Shown: in pieces, positions 37,278 to 49,762 of the stretch
Numbering within the stretch: the first letter of the stretch is position 1
Layout: the number at the start of each line of letters is the position of its first letter
From: Cannabis sativa
Lineage: Eukaryota; Streptophyta; Magnoliopsida; Rosales; Cannabaceae
Reading direction: 5' to 3'
DNA length: 64,000 bases
Assembly (NCBI RefSeq): GCF_029168945.1
Contig: NC_083610.1
Span: 77,801,580 to 77,865,579 of the forward strand
The notes under the pieces: generated by a model
What the model was told of the DNA's origin: nothing
The model's input: only the letters and a program-made list of their open reading frames with translations
The model's database searches: none
Made by a program: the position numbers and the translations under genes

Positions 37278-39464
37278 TCCTAAAGGATGTGGTTGACCCT
37301 AACATGTAAAGTTCATTGCCACAAGACGAGCTCGACTCACTGTACTGTAAGTTTTAGTTAATCTGTTCATGTTAGTCTTACATATTTTATGTTGCGTTAC
37401 ATCTTTAGTGTAACTAGAAGTTTTCTTTGTGTTTAGAAGAATATGTCTTAAAATTTTATGGGTAGGATTCGATCTATGAGATATTTTTGGAAAAAAAAAA
37501 AGAATTCAAGGTATTGCTATATTACGTAATTTAAGTTTGATTTTTGATAAGTTGTACTTATTTTCATAAATAAGGAGCATAAAAAGAGTGTTTTTCAAAA
37601 GGAATTGTGTTATAAGCAGATTGGAATAGAGTATGTTAGGAAAAAAAAAAGAATTTAGTTGTTATATTAGTATTTCTAACGAGAGTGTATGTTTCAGGTT
37701 TAATAAATTAGACATATATAACTATTGGTACGTTCTTAAGTTTGTTTTTTTTTTAAGTGTTAATGGATAGATAATTTTAAGCTCTACTCTTTTATTAGAA
37801 ATAATTAAGTTGAATTTTGGTTAAGGGTGAAATCTAATCATTAAGGTTATAATAGAAGAATAGATTGTGACAGTCAGTAGCCCCGTGATTCGTAAGGAAA
37901 TTAGATAGTTTTGTTTGTGTTTATTTGGATAAATTTAAATTCTTTATGTATTGGAATATGGTTTATGCTTTGTTATTATGAATATGTATGTGGTACTGAG
38001 AATGTGTGGTATGGACACAATATGAGTTTATGAATTGATATATTGATTAGGGTTGTTTTGACTTGTATATGTTGTATGTTGCATTCATATATTGTGTATG
38101 CTGCAAGTTGTATGCTAACGTCTCAGGTAAAGTGAGGGACCATGGTGGGGTATGATACGGGGTAAGGCCGTTGAATGTAGAGATACCCTACCCTGCATTT
38201 TCTGAGTCGTGTTTGAAATTATTATGGTGGGGTATGATACGGGATAAGGCCGTTGAATGTAGAGATACCCTACCCTACATTTGTCTGATTCGTGTATGAC
38301 ATTGTTATAGTGGGGTATGATACAGTGATGTTACTGTTGAATATAGAGATACCCTATCTTATAACAATGGTAGGGCTACATAGGCCCAGGTTATTATATG
38401 GGCAGATTAGGCCCAGGATATTGTAAGGCCAGACTAGGCCCAGGTTATGTAAGGAATGGCTATGATATGCCAATGTTATGGTAAAGACATGATATGATTG
38501 AAATAATTTTTATATGTTATTGCTATGATTGTGCTATGAGTATGATGTTAGGGTTGTGATCCCTACATATATGTAATGGTTTTGTTTAGTACAAATAAAT
38601 GGTATATGATTAAGCGAGTAAAGAAAAATATATATGAGAATTGGATTAAGCGATTTTCGTTCTCAAGTTATTCTTAGAAAGAGTGATTTTGATAGAAAAT
38701 TTTATTCATATTTCATTAGTTGGATGGATTAGTAAATGTTTCTTTTATAGTGATATGCATGTAGCTCATTCCTGAGAGTATGTTAACTTGTATGCTTCCA
38801 AGCCTATATATTGGCTAGCTCGCATGTGTAAGAAGACCTTTAACGATATTTAGCTTACATGTAGTTCATGTAATTTATAGAAGACATGTGGTCTGTTTGA
38901 ATGACATCGGTTTGTTGATGATATATTGGATCGTTATGTGTAGGGCAACATTCTTAATAATTATGCTACGTAACTATAATAACGGAATTGTAGCTTTATG
39001 GAGGAAATTAAGTTAAAAAAAAAATTAACATTCAATGAAAGAATGGGAACAATTAAAGAGAAGTTTGCATAAGTTCTTCTACCCTACTCCTTGTTGTTTG
39101 TTATTTTTGTATTGTATAATGTGTTCTCAAGTGGCATATAAGGATGTTCATAAGAGAAGAGTTTTTTTTATAAAATTACGAGCATGTTATTGCAAAACTT
39201 ATGTATTTAAAGCACGTATATGTAAGTTATTGGGATGGAGTATGTTTTGTTATTTAAGTAATGTATAAAGGAATAACAATACTTAAATTAGATTGTATAT
39301 GTTATATGTGTTGTAGTTTGACCAATAAGATAAAAGTTAAGTACATATTTGTTGGGTCCATAAGGTAGATAAGGAGGTCATGTAGTCAGTGGTGACAAAC
39401 ATGAAGTCCCTCGTGTATTTGGTAGTTAAATTTCGAGGACGAAATTTCTTTAAGGAGGGTAGAA
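37278..39464 (+). other. LARD interior, non-coding, with short tandem repeats
   Basis: No retroviral domain can be found in any frame. Three tandem copies of an ~84-base unit start at 38143, 38226 and 38309 with tggggtatgatac and include gttgaatgtagagatacccta. They are followed by three short copies around taggcccaggtta (38372-38440). The end, 39451-39464, is the polypurine tract taaggagggtagaa. The 77-codon frame at 39035 shows no motif. Confidence 0.8.
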
Positions 39465-41995
39465 TGTAATACCCGGTAAAAATATACATATATTTTAAAT
39501 TTTATTTGTTATACAATTTGTGTGAGAATAAATATTCATTTATTTCTACTAATAGTGAATAGAGACTATTGCTTAGAATAGTATTGATAGATTTCTAAAC
39601 ATAGTTGAAATTATAGTAAGTGTCAAGGTAAAATTATGGTGTTTTTACGAATTAGGATAATTACTCAATTAAAGCCCAATATGAAAGTCTATTAGAGTTT
39701 TATAGATTATTTAGTGGGTTTAATCTATTGTATGAAGTGCATTAAATAACATTATAATGGAATTAATGTCACAAAAATTCGTAGGTTTTGATAAATTCGC
39801 ACGATTAAAAATTGTTTTACTAAAATGATCATATCTAGAGTTTTAGAGCTCCGATTAAGGTGATTCCAGTGGCGTTGGAAAGATAATTCAAAGATCTATA
39901 AATTTTGTAGAAATAGTTATATCATAATTCGGAATTTTTCTAGGTGAAAACTGAGCCTAAAGTTACGAAATAAAGGGCTTACTTTTAAAATTTAAAAATT
40001 TAGATATTTGTTGATTTAATAATATTTTAGCATTTTATTATATATTATTATTTTTAGTTAACCTAAACCTATCAGAATACGATATCTCATAATCTTTTTA
40101 TCAAACCCTAAACTATCATAGTTTTATTTTTCCTCTCCAAACCAATTAGTCAAAACCTCATTCTTCTTCATGTTTGCTCCTCTCAAACCTTCCACAATTC
40201 TTCTTATTTTCTACCTTCATTCTTAAAGTTTTGGATTTATAATCAAGGCTTGCGGGCTTGAGACATCGAATAGAAATATGTGAAGAGGTATGAAATATTT
40301 TCTTGCTCAATAATGCTAAATGTTATCTAGGGTTCGGATCTATTATATTTTTCGTTTTCAGAAAAACAAGTTTCAGTAAAGTGATGATATCTCTCTTGAT
40401 ATTGATTAGTTTTTAGAGATTTTTATATCGTTGGAAAGCTTATTCGATTTCCCATAAGTTTTATGAAGAAACGTTTTGTTAATTCGAAGTCATACTATGT
40501 CAAAAAGTTAGTTTTATTCAATATCATGTGATTCGTTTCTTGAATCTTGTTCTTGCAAAACTGTTTTGGTAAAATTGTAATATCTCTTTGAATATAATTC
40601 CAATTTCAAAGATTTTGGTATCATTGGAAAGGGAATTTAATTTCCTAAAACTTTGATGAAGATGTTATCTTCTAGTTCTGAACCATTCAATGTCAAAAGT
40701 TTGTATTTTTGCTAAGTTGTGTAATTCGTTACTCCATATTCTTTCTCAGAAATAGTTTCAGTAAAACAATCATAACTCCCTCAGTTTTAATTCATTTTTA
40801 ATGATCTTCATATCATTGGAAAGATAATGAAATTTTCTATAATTTTTATGAAGACAACTTTCACTGAATTAGTATATTTGTTGGTCAAAAATAGTGATCT
40901 TTCTACTGTACTGTAAGAGTACGAATTTTAATGTTAGGGCCTTGAACCATGTGTTGTTATAGGTAGTAGTGACAAGATAACAAGTCTTAAGCAGTGGGAT
41001 TTGAGGATCTTGTCCTCAACAAGAAAATTTATTGAGGTGCTTGGAATAGCAAGAAAGTGTTCTTAACAACTGAGGTAAGAAGAGTGGACATCTGTGCACA
41101 GGGTGTATGTTGAAACATACAACTGTATTATGGGTTTGTATTTACATGTTTTATTCTATGGTAGATTGTTGTTTTATGCTAATGTTATTAGTGTGTGATA
41201 GTGATAAGGCTTTAGATTGTTTGTGTGAGGATAGCACTTATAGGATAGGTTTTCTGCTGCTGGTGTGAGCATAGCACTGCAGGATATATTTTTGGCTGCT
41301 TGTATGGGTTTACTTGTAGGTTATTCTATCATGGGTGAGTACAACTTGTGATAAGGGATTGCCCTATTGGATGCCGAGTGTGAGAACAGCACAAGGCAGG
41401 GAAAGTTACACTTCATGTCTGATCAACATGAGTGGGAGTAGATTATCGTATGTTAGGACAATGTGCGATAAGATACTATGTGTTATGTGTGTGAGTATAA
41501 CATGCATTAAGATTACATTGTGATGTGATGTTATATTGTATTTGAGAATAGTATGTGATATGATATGTTGGTATATGTATGCAAGTATGGTATGAATTGA
41601 TTTGATGTTGTGATATTGTTATACTTATGACTATGTTATCTGGTTGGGGGGGTTATGTCCTACATAGCTCTTCTTGCTGGGCGTTAGCTCACGGGTACTC
41701 TGTGTGCAGGTAAAGGCAAAACTATATAGTGAGGGTGGCGAGCTCGAGGCGTGGATTACATGTTAGGGGATTGTCACGATGTTTTGGTTTAAAAATATTT
41801 CATATAAGATTATGATTCAAATAGTTTTTGTAAAGCTTTATATTTTAAGGTTATGAATAAATAAATGTTTTGTTTTAAAAATAATGAGATCTCATGCTTA
41901 GTTATTTTTCATTAAAGAAGTCTTTTATTGTCTTTATCTTAAATGGTTTTAAACGGACTAGCTAGTGTGACGTCTCGAGAAATCGGGGCGTTACA
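39465..41995 (+). repeat. 3' LTR of LARD-like element
   Basis: Same length and ends as the 5' LTR, followed directly by the duplication atgaa (41996-42000). Confidence 0.93.
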
Positions 41996-42732
41996 ATGAA
42001 TATATTTTATGAGTGTAGAATCAGGGGTTAACCCTTGTTGTGTAAAATCCCGGTATTGTGACTAGGATTACCGACACCTGGTTAGGAGCACCCGGGGATT
42101 TGGAATCTCTACTATTGTGGGACATCAGGTAAGACAGTAGTTATCACGTAGAGTTATGTGCGGTGGCGCTTATATTGGAAATGGTATATGTGAGTAATCA
42201 GTAACTGGGATTAGGGTTATTACCCTAACATGAGCGGTTTAATTGCCTAGGGTTATTACCCTAGTGATATATGTTATATGAATGCGATGCCATGATATAT
42301 ATGAGTATATGAGTATGTTAAAAGTTTGGGTTATGTGTTCAAGGAATAACCAGGTTGGACTCGGTAACTAGAACCGAGAGGAACCATTCTAAGGTCTTAT
42401 TGTAATTAGACGTGTGAGCGCAACACATAGGTCTACGCTACGTATACATAAATAGGCATGTGAGCGTAACATGCAGGCCTGTGTCATACATGCATATGTG
42501 AATGGCATTACTGATTATATAGTGTAATAAATATATTTATCATTATTTTATATAGTCTTGTTGGGCTTGGCTCACGGGTGCTCTACAGTGTAGGAAAGGA
42601 TAAGGCTTTAGCTGATCAGCCATGAGATTCAAGAGCTGGGCAAAGAATGTACATGTCTGAGCCACATCATACCAAGCAGGTTAAGGGTCTACCAGTGATG
42701 TATTTTGAAACTCTATTTTGCCGCTTAGGCCG

Positions 42733-44631
42733 TGATAACTCTAGAAATTAGAGTTATTTTTCACATTTTTTTTACTAAAAATTGGTTTAGTTCTTAAGTT
42801 TTTAATTAATTTAGTAAGTTTTTAATTATTTTTGAATTTATTAGCTTTATTGTAATTTTATATGTTTTTGTGTGTTTTTATAATTATTTTATTATAATAT
42901 GTTATGTAGTATTTATTTTTAATTTTATTTTAGTTTTCTAATTAATTTTATTTATTTTTAGGTGTATTTGGTGGAAAAAGTAGGGATTAAATTGAAGAAC
43001 ATGTGAAGAATTTGGGGTTAAAATGCAATTTTACAAGTAAAATCAGATCAGCCCTGTTTCAAGACCCACTCTCGGTCAGAAAAGTTGACTCAATCCGACC
43101 CATCCAAAGTCAGATCTGAGGGCTGCCATTTGTGCGTGTGGTGCACACCCGACCAAGGCAAGTGTACCTGCCAACCGCCTGCAGGTGTGGTCCCCAGCAG
43201 CATCAGCCCTCTCCATCCGCAGCTTGCCACGCGTCCCCCTGGTCCCCACTTCCGTCAGCGCCCATCCAACAGCAGCTCGCCACCCGTCCGCACGTCAGCT
43301 CCAGCCCACCAGCTCGCGCCAAGTGGCACCTGCAGAAGAAAAAGAAGAAGAAAAAAAAATGAAGTGTTAATTGATTTATTTTATCCGAAAATTATATACA
43401 CAAACACCAAAAATTGCATTTTCTCCCACATATTACACATAAATACTCTATTTACTCTTCCCAATTTATTTCACCTAAATAAACATTCCTATTTTATTTT
43501 TTACCCTATCCTTTCACTACTTTTACATCCTTACAAAACATTTATTTTTTCCAATACTCTTACACATACTCTATTTATCCATTCTCTTCCCAACACTAAT
43601 TAAATTAATCATTTTATTTATTTTATTTTGATTAATTTAATTCTCTAATTTTGCCTATAAATATGGTGTTGGAAGACCATTTCAAAACACATCTCTTCAC
43701 CCCCTAAACACCTCTTCAACCCAAAACACTTCTCCATTCCACACTCTTTATTTTTACCATTTTCTTTCTACCATTTTTACACTTTGAAGAGCATGTCAAG
43801 TATGTTTATCTTTTGTAATTTTTATCTAGTTATGAGCTTCTAATCTTTTTTTCAAGATTATTAAGATGATGATGAAGCAAAATGTAACTAGATAGTGTTT
43901 ATGTTTGTATGTTGATTTCCCATTTGTGCTATAAAGTTCATGGATTTTTCTATCAAAAATATGTCTTCTTCATCTTCAATATCATGTATTTTTTATTGTT
44001 AAAGCATATTTCTACTTAGTTCTTCATTATGCAAAAATATAATACTCTTTGATTAAATGTCTTTCATTAAATTGCTTACATCTAATTCTTAGAATATAAG
44101 TGTTATATTTTGCCTAAACATAGTTTCTTTGATTTTGTATAGTTTCATTAAATTGTAACACATTTAATGCTTAGAAATTATACATTTTATAAGTGAAGAA
44201 AAATCCTACCTTTTTAAAAATAACTTGTACTTAAATGAAAAATATATTTTGGAAAATATGGTGAGATTTATTTCAACTATATCTTAAACTTGGGAATCAA
44301 TATACTTATAAATATTATTGAACTTGCATTTTGTGGATTCTAATATCTTAATAATCTTATTTTACACATCTTATTTGAAAATCATTTTCATACTCACTCA
44401 TCTTTAATCTTAAGTATTTTAGTTACTTGTCTTTTATTTTATTTTGCAAAACTAAAATCCCATCAAATATTTGTAGCTAGGTTAGAATATTCTTATTTTG
44501 TTTGAAATAGTTTCTTTTGATGTTAGTCAACTCTCATGGGTTCGACCTTGCACTTACATGAACACTATATTCCGAAACGATTCGTGCACTTGCGAGTATA
44601 AATATTAAAACACTCACTTTTGAGGACAACA
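42733..44631 (+). repeat. 5' LTR of Athila-like element
   Basis: Opens TGATAACTCTAG and closes GAGGACAACA. A GC-rich island (about 43020-43350) sits in otherwise AT-rich sequence. A tataaatatgg box at 43656 is a likely promoter. Frames of 61-172 codons in the GC-rich part differ between the two LTRs by frameshift and are not genes. Confidence 0.93.
43656..43664 (+). promoter_or_regulatory. TATA box of Athila-like LTR
   Basis: tataaatat lies in the middle of the LTR, downstream of an AT-rich stretch and upstream of a CA-rich segment where transcription could start. The 3' LTR has the same box near 52570. Confidence 0.5.
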
Positions 44632-44637
44632 AGTTTT

Positions 44638-44655
44638 TGGCACCGTTGCCGGGGA
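44638..44655 (+). other. primer-binding site, tRNA-Asp type
   Basis: TGGCACCGTTGCCGGGGA follows the 5' LTR after six bases. It differs at one position from the complement of plant tRNA-Asp that Athila-group elements use, as I recall it. Confidence 0.8.
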
Positions 44656-44860
44656 GTTGCAAGAAAGAAACAATCTTTCTACAAGGTAAGTAATATTCTT
44701 CTACTAGTTATTTTTTTTTTTCTTTTCTCATTTTCATCAAAAAAAAAAAAAAGTTTAAAAAAAAATCGAAAAAAAGAGAGAAAGTTATACATATTTATAC
44801 ATATATATTGTTATATATTATATATTATATAGTATACTATATATATACATATTTATTGGT

Positions 44861-45080
44861 AGTTGATGGCATTTTGTGCCTCCTACATATATACTTGTTA
44901 GTTGAGTGCATTTTTGCCTCCTACTATATCTCCTCTAGTGATGGCATTAGTGCCTCCTAGCTTTTATTTTTGTTTATCATTTTAGTTGATGGCATCTTGT
45001 GCCTCCTAAAATCTTATTATTATTACTACTACTACTACTATTATTATTATAGTTAGTTGATGGCATTTTGTACCTCCTAA
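44861..45080 (+). repeat. five-copy gatggcat...gcctccta repeat in leader
   Basis: Five imperfect copies of agttgatggcattttgtgcctccta lie in the leader between primer-binding site and gag, at about 44861, 44899, 44937, 44984 and 45056. Spacing is irregular (38-72 bases). The ggca...tgcc part of each copy can pair. Confidence 0.8.
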
Positions 45081-45497
45081 CTTTAATATAACTATCTATC
45101 ATTATTATTGTCATTTTTTTATTGTATTTATTTAGTTGTAATCTTATTTACTTTGCTTAAGAAAATACTTGAAAAAAAAAAATTAAAAACAAAGCTTGTT
45201 CTTTCAACATAAGCAATTTTTGCTTAAAGGAAATTTGGCAAAGTTCCCATCCACACTTAATAATTAACCCCGGGGAGTTGTTATTAAGTCGTGAGTAAGT
45301 GGAATCAAATAGGCCCGGGAACAAGTTAAACCAAAAAAATTGAAAAATTAAAAATTTAAAAAAAAAAAATCATAATTTCTTTGTGTTATAAGTATGCTCT
45401 GTGGTTGCGGTTTATAACTGATCTTCCACATCAGAAATTTGTCTTCTTGAGATTATTGTGTGTTATTTGTGTTTCTTTGTGAAATTTGTGACATTGC

Positions 45498-46060
45498 ATG
45501 CATCATTGGCAACGTGATTCTAAAAATCGTTTGGTAAAAAGAGTAGTAACTTTAGGTGAAATTGAAAGTGTTTTTGAAAAATTAAGCATAATGGAACAAG
45601 AACCTAATATTGCGCAAGAAAAAACACTACTTGAATATTTTTCACCTATTTCATCTAATGCTCCATCATGCATTGTTTTGCCTACTACTAATGCCACTCA
45701 TTTTGAACTTAAACCTTCAATCATTCAATTGTTGCCTTCTTTTTATGGTTTAGAAAGAGAAGACCCTTGCATGCATGTAAAAGATTTCTTGGATATTTGC
45801 TCAACTTTTCGTTTTTAAAATTTTTCGGATGAATCGGTTAAGCTTAGGTTGTTTCCTTTTTTTTAAAAAGATAAAGCCAAAGCTTGGTTAAACTCACTTC
45901 CAACCGGAACCATAACAACTTGGGATCAACTTTTTAATAAATTTCTTGCCAAATTTTTCCCCATGTCCAAAACTGATAATTTAAGAAGAGAAATCTCCGA
46001 ATTTTATCAAAAAGATAATGAAGAATTTTATGAATGTTGGGAAAGATTTATTATTAAAAC
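45498..46060 (+). pseudogene. Athila-like gag, N-terminal part
   Basis: An open block of 106 codons starts at 45498 and ends in TAA at 45816-45818, inside the gag domain (LLPSFYGLEREDPCMHVKDF). The reading then needs one frame change near 45870, after which KAKAWLNSLPTGTITTWDQL is read, and another near 46045 to join the long frame downstream. The capsid region is thus split into three pieces, so no complete Gag can be made from this copy. Confidence 0.82.
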
Positions 46061-49000
46061 GCCCCCACCATGGTTTTGAAAAATGGAGACTTGTAAAATA
46101 TTTTTATGATGGTTTAACCCCTTCAAACCGACAAATGATTCAATCTATGCATACCGGAAAATTTTTGAAATTACAAGGGCAAGAGGCTTGGGAAGCTCTT
46201 GAAGAATTATCTGTTAATTCACAACAATGGAATTATTTTGAGCCTAGGTCTAGAGCAAATAATTCACCTAAAAGAGGAGGAAAATATGAAATTAAAGAAG
46301 AAACTGATTTGAGAACATCTTTTGAAAAATTAGCAAGAAAAGTAGAAGCCTTAGTCATAAGTCAAACTATGAATTCTCATGTTCAACCTAAAAAAGAAGT
46401 TTGTGCTAGTACTTGTCATAATGATCAATCATGTCCTTCTTTTCTTGAAACATTTTCCGAAGAGGCTAATGCATTACATTCATATGGTAAACCAAATGAT
46501 AGCCCATTTTCTAACACATACAATCCTAATTGGAGAAACCATCCCAATTTTTCATGGAGACAAAACCAACCACAAATGAACCAAGGAAACCAATTCAACA
46601 TGCCAAATCCGAATCATGCCCAACCAAGTCAACCTTACCCTCCACAAAGAAAGCCTTCCTTAGAAGACACTTTACAACAATTCATGCAATCCACCCAACA
46701 AATCATGCAAAATCAGTCTCAATCCATTGCCAAACTTGAGACACAATTGGGTCAACTTGCCAATGCCGTAACTGAGAGAGAAAAAGGGAGATTTCCTAGC
46801 CAACCCATCCCAAATCCTAAAGGCCAATATGAAGTAGGAATTCCAAGTCATAAAGAAGAAGCTAAGTCTATTTCAACTCTTAGGTCCGGAAAACAAATTG
46901 CCAAACCCGATTACACACCTCAAGTTGAAAAAGACCAAAGCCAACCTCAAAGTTCCAACACAAATGACTTGTCAAAAGATAATGATCAAATTCTTCCTTC
47001 CATTCCAAAAGCTCCTTTTCCACAAAGATTACTCCCAATCAAGAAAGGCAACCAATATAGTGACATCTTAGAAGTGTTCAAACAAGTAAGTATCAACATC
47101 CCCTTCTTAGATGCCATTAAGCAAATTCCTGCCTACTCCAAATTCCTGAAAGACCTTTGCACTGTTAAAAGAAACACTAATGTTCCAAAAAAGGCATTTT
47201 TAACTGAACAAGTTAGCTCCATAATTCAATATAAAAGCCTTGTGAAATATAAAGATCCTGGTTGTCCAACAATTTCATGCATCATTGGTGATCATTTTAT
47301 TAACAAAGCTTTACTTGATTTAGGAGCTAGTGTGAATTTATTGCCTTATTCTGTTTATAAGCAACTTGGTCTAGGAGAATTAAAACCAACTTCTATAACA
47401 CTTCAATTAGCTGATCGTTCTGTGAAAATTCCTAGAGGTATTATAGAAGATGTTTTAATTAAAGTAGATAAGTTCTATTTTCCTGTTGATTTCATTGTTC
47501 TTGATACTCAACCTGTTGAAAATGCTCATGCTCAAATACCCATCATTTTAGGTAGACCATTTTTAGCTACATCTAATGCAATTATCAACTGTCGTAATGG
47601 TGTATTGAAATTATCTTTTGGAAACATGACTGTTGAATTGAATGTTTTTAATGTTGCTAAATCTGTTGAGTGTGAGGAAATACATGAAGTAAACATGATT
47701 AACACGGAAAATATGTTTGAAATGGACATGAATGAATCTTTTGAAACTTATGCAAAAATGTTTGGAATGTGCTTAAATGTTGATGATTTTATTCATGATG
47801 TCAATTCTTTGCTTGAGTCTACCCCACTAATGGATACTGAAAAATGGAAAGCCAAAATTGAACCATGTATTCCATTAGAGCATGTTGAGTCAACTCCTGA
47901 ACCACCAAAGTTAGATCTCAAACCTTTGCCCGACACTTTGAAATATGCATTTCTAGGAGAGTCTAACACTTATCCCGTTATCATTGCATCTGATTTAGAT
48001 GAAAAACAAGAAACAAAGTTGTTAGATATCCTTAGAAAACATAAAAAGGCCATAGGTCGGACCATGGGAGACATTAAGGGAATTAGCCCAGCTGTGTGCA
48101 TGCATAGAATTCATTTAGAAGAAAATGCTAAGCCCTCCCGAGAAAGTCAAAGAAGATTAAATCCAAACATGAAAGAGGTAGTAAGAGATGATGTAATTAA
48201 GATGTTAGATGTAGGGATCATTTACCCTATTTCTGACAGTCCATGGGTTAGTCCTGTTCAAGTTGTTCCAAAAAAGTCTGGGATCACTGTTGTTAAAAAT
48301 GAACAAAATGAGTTAATTCCTACTAGAGTTCAAACTGGGTGGAGAGTGTGTATAGACTATAGAAAGTTGAATAGTGTCACTAGGAAAGACCACTTCCCAT
48401 TACCCTTCATTGACCAAATGCTTGAACGATTAGCTGGCCATGCTTATTATTGCTTTCTTGATGGGTACTCGAGATATAACCAAATCCCCATTGCCCCCGA
48501 AGATCAAGAAAAGACTACCTTTACTTGCCCTTTTGGAACCTTTGCATATCGTCGCATGCCTTTTGGTCTTTGTAATGCTCCTGCAACATTTCAAAGATGT
48601 ATGATTGCAATATTTTCTGATATGGTTGAAAGAAATCTTGAAGTGTTTATGGATGATTTTTCTGTGTTTGGAAATTCTTTTGATGATTGTTTGCACCATC
48701 TTTCTCTTGTTTTAATTCGTTGCAAAGAAATGAATTTAGTTCTTAATTGGGAAAAATGTCATTTCATGGTTAAAAAGGGTATTGTCTTAGGTCATGTGAT
48801 TTCATCTCAAGGAATAGAAGTTGATAAAGCAAAAGTAGATCTTATTTCAAAACTTCCTCCACCTAAGACAGTAAAAGAAATTAGATCATTCTTAGGCCAT
48901 GCCGGTTTTTATAGAAGATTCATAAAAGACTTTAGCAAAATTTTACGCCCTTTATGTCATTTACTTGGAAAAGAAAATGCTTTTGTCTTTGATAATGAAT

Positions 49001-49065
49001 GCCATGTTGCCTTTGAAAAATTAAAATCCCTTTTGACTAGTGCACCCATTATTCGCCCCTCCTGA
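46018..49065 (+). pseudogene. gag C-terminus, protease and reverse transcriptase (1,015-codon frame)
   Basis: Residues ~14-75 finish the gag domain (PHHGFEKWRLVKYFYDGL). A Gln/Asn/Pro-rich linker follows (about 165-290). The aspartic protease motif is LLDLGASVNLLPYS (Asp at 434), followed by IPIILGRPFLAT. RT starts with WRVCIDYRKLNSVTRKDHFP near 774 and has FGLCNAPATFQ, the catalytic FMDDF (877-881) and FLGHAGFYRRFIKDFSK. It ends by frameshift: an extra base near 49056 puts a stop where the RNase H should follow, and the frame continues in the 49040 block. The RT active site looks intact. The first in-frame Met is internal to gag, so this is not a natural start. Confidence 0.9.
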
Positions 49066-49762
49066 TTGGAATGTTCCTTTTGAAATAATGTGTGATGCTT
49101 CTGATTATGCAATTGGTGCTGTTTTAGGACAAAGAATTAACAAGTTACCTCATGTAATATACTATGCTAGCAAAACTTTAAATGAAGCTCAATTGAATTA
49201 CACTACAACTGCAAAAGAATTGCTTGCTGTTGTGTTTGCATTAGAGAAGTTTAGGTCTTATTTGTTAGGATCTAAAATAATTGTCTATTCTGATCATGCT
49301 GCATTGAAATATCTCTTGTCGAAAAAAGATGCTAAATCTCGTTTAATTCGTTGGATCTTGCTTTTACAAGAATTTGATTTAGAGATACGTGATAAAAAAG
49401 GTTCTGAAAATGTTGTAGCTGATCATTTGTCTAGAATTGTTGTTGAAACTAATCATGATTCCACCACTATCATTGAAACTTTTTCTGATGAACAACTCAT
49501 GCATGTATCTTCTTTTCCTTGGTATGCTGATATTGTCAATTATTTGGTCACTGGTGAAATTCCTTCTCATTGGTCTAAACAAGATAAATCTAAATTTTAT
49601 GCTGAAGTGAAAAATTTCATGTGGGATGATCCTTATTTGTTTAAATATTGCCCCGATCAAATAATAAGAAGATGCATTCCAAACTGTGATCAACCTAAAT
49701 CATATCTTTTTGTCATGATCATGCATGTGGTGGACATTTTAGTGATAAGAAAACTGCTTTGA
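49040..49762 (+). pseudogene. RNase H domain and linker to integrase
   Basis: A 240-codon frame contains [17 protein letters not shown] (catalytic Asp at residue 19), [35 protein letters not shown] and [10 protein letters not shown], a complete gypsy RNase H with its catalytic residues. A linker leads toward the integrase zinc finger, but a frame change near 49710 breaks it; the His-containing start of the finger is read in the next frame. Confidence 0.88.

Larger units (their letters stand above)
34725..41995 (+). mobile_element. LARD-like non-autonomous gypsy-type retrotransposon
   Basis: Two direct LTRs of exactly 2,531 bases (34725-37255 and 39465-41995) enclose only 2.2 kb. The duplication atgaa (34720-34724 and 41996-42000) is perfect. 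The PBS TGGTATCAGAGCAATACGG (37259) and the polypurine tract before 39465 are intact. The interior encodes no gag, protease, RT or integrase, so proteins must have come from another element. LTRs this long with a short empty interior fit a large retrotransposon derivative. By eye the LTRs differ at about 25-30 positions (roughly 1%), so the insertion is fairly recent. It lies inside the chromovirus LTR. Confidence 0.93.

Noticed and set aside
38143..38345. CRISPR-like array
   Set aside because: Three ~84-base units with imperfect copies in a plant retrotransposon interior; no short repeats with unique spacers.
39035..39268. 77-codon frame in LARD interior
   Set aside because: No retroviral or other motif; Cys/Tyr/Phe-rich from AT-rich DNA.
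43085..43603. 172-codon Pro/Ser-rich frame (118 codons in the other LTR)
   Set aside because: Lies in the GC-rich island of an LTR; the two LTR copies disagree by a frameshift, so no selection for coding is seen.
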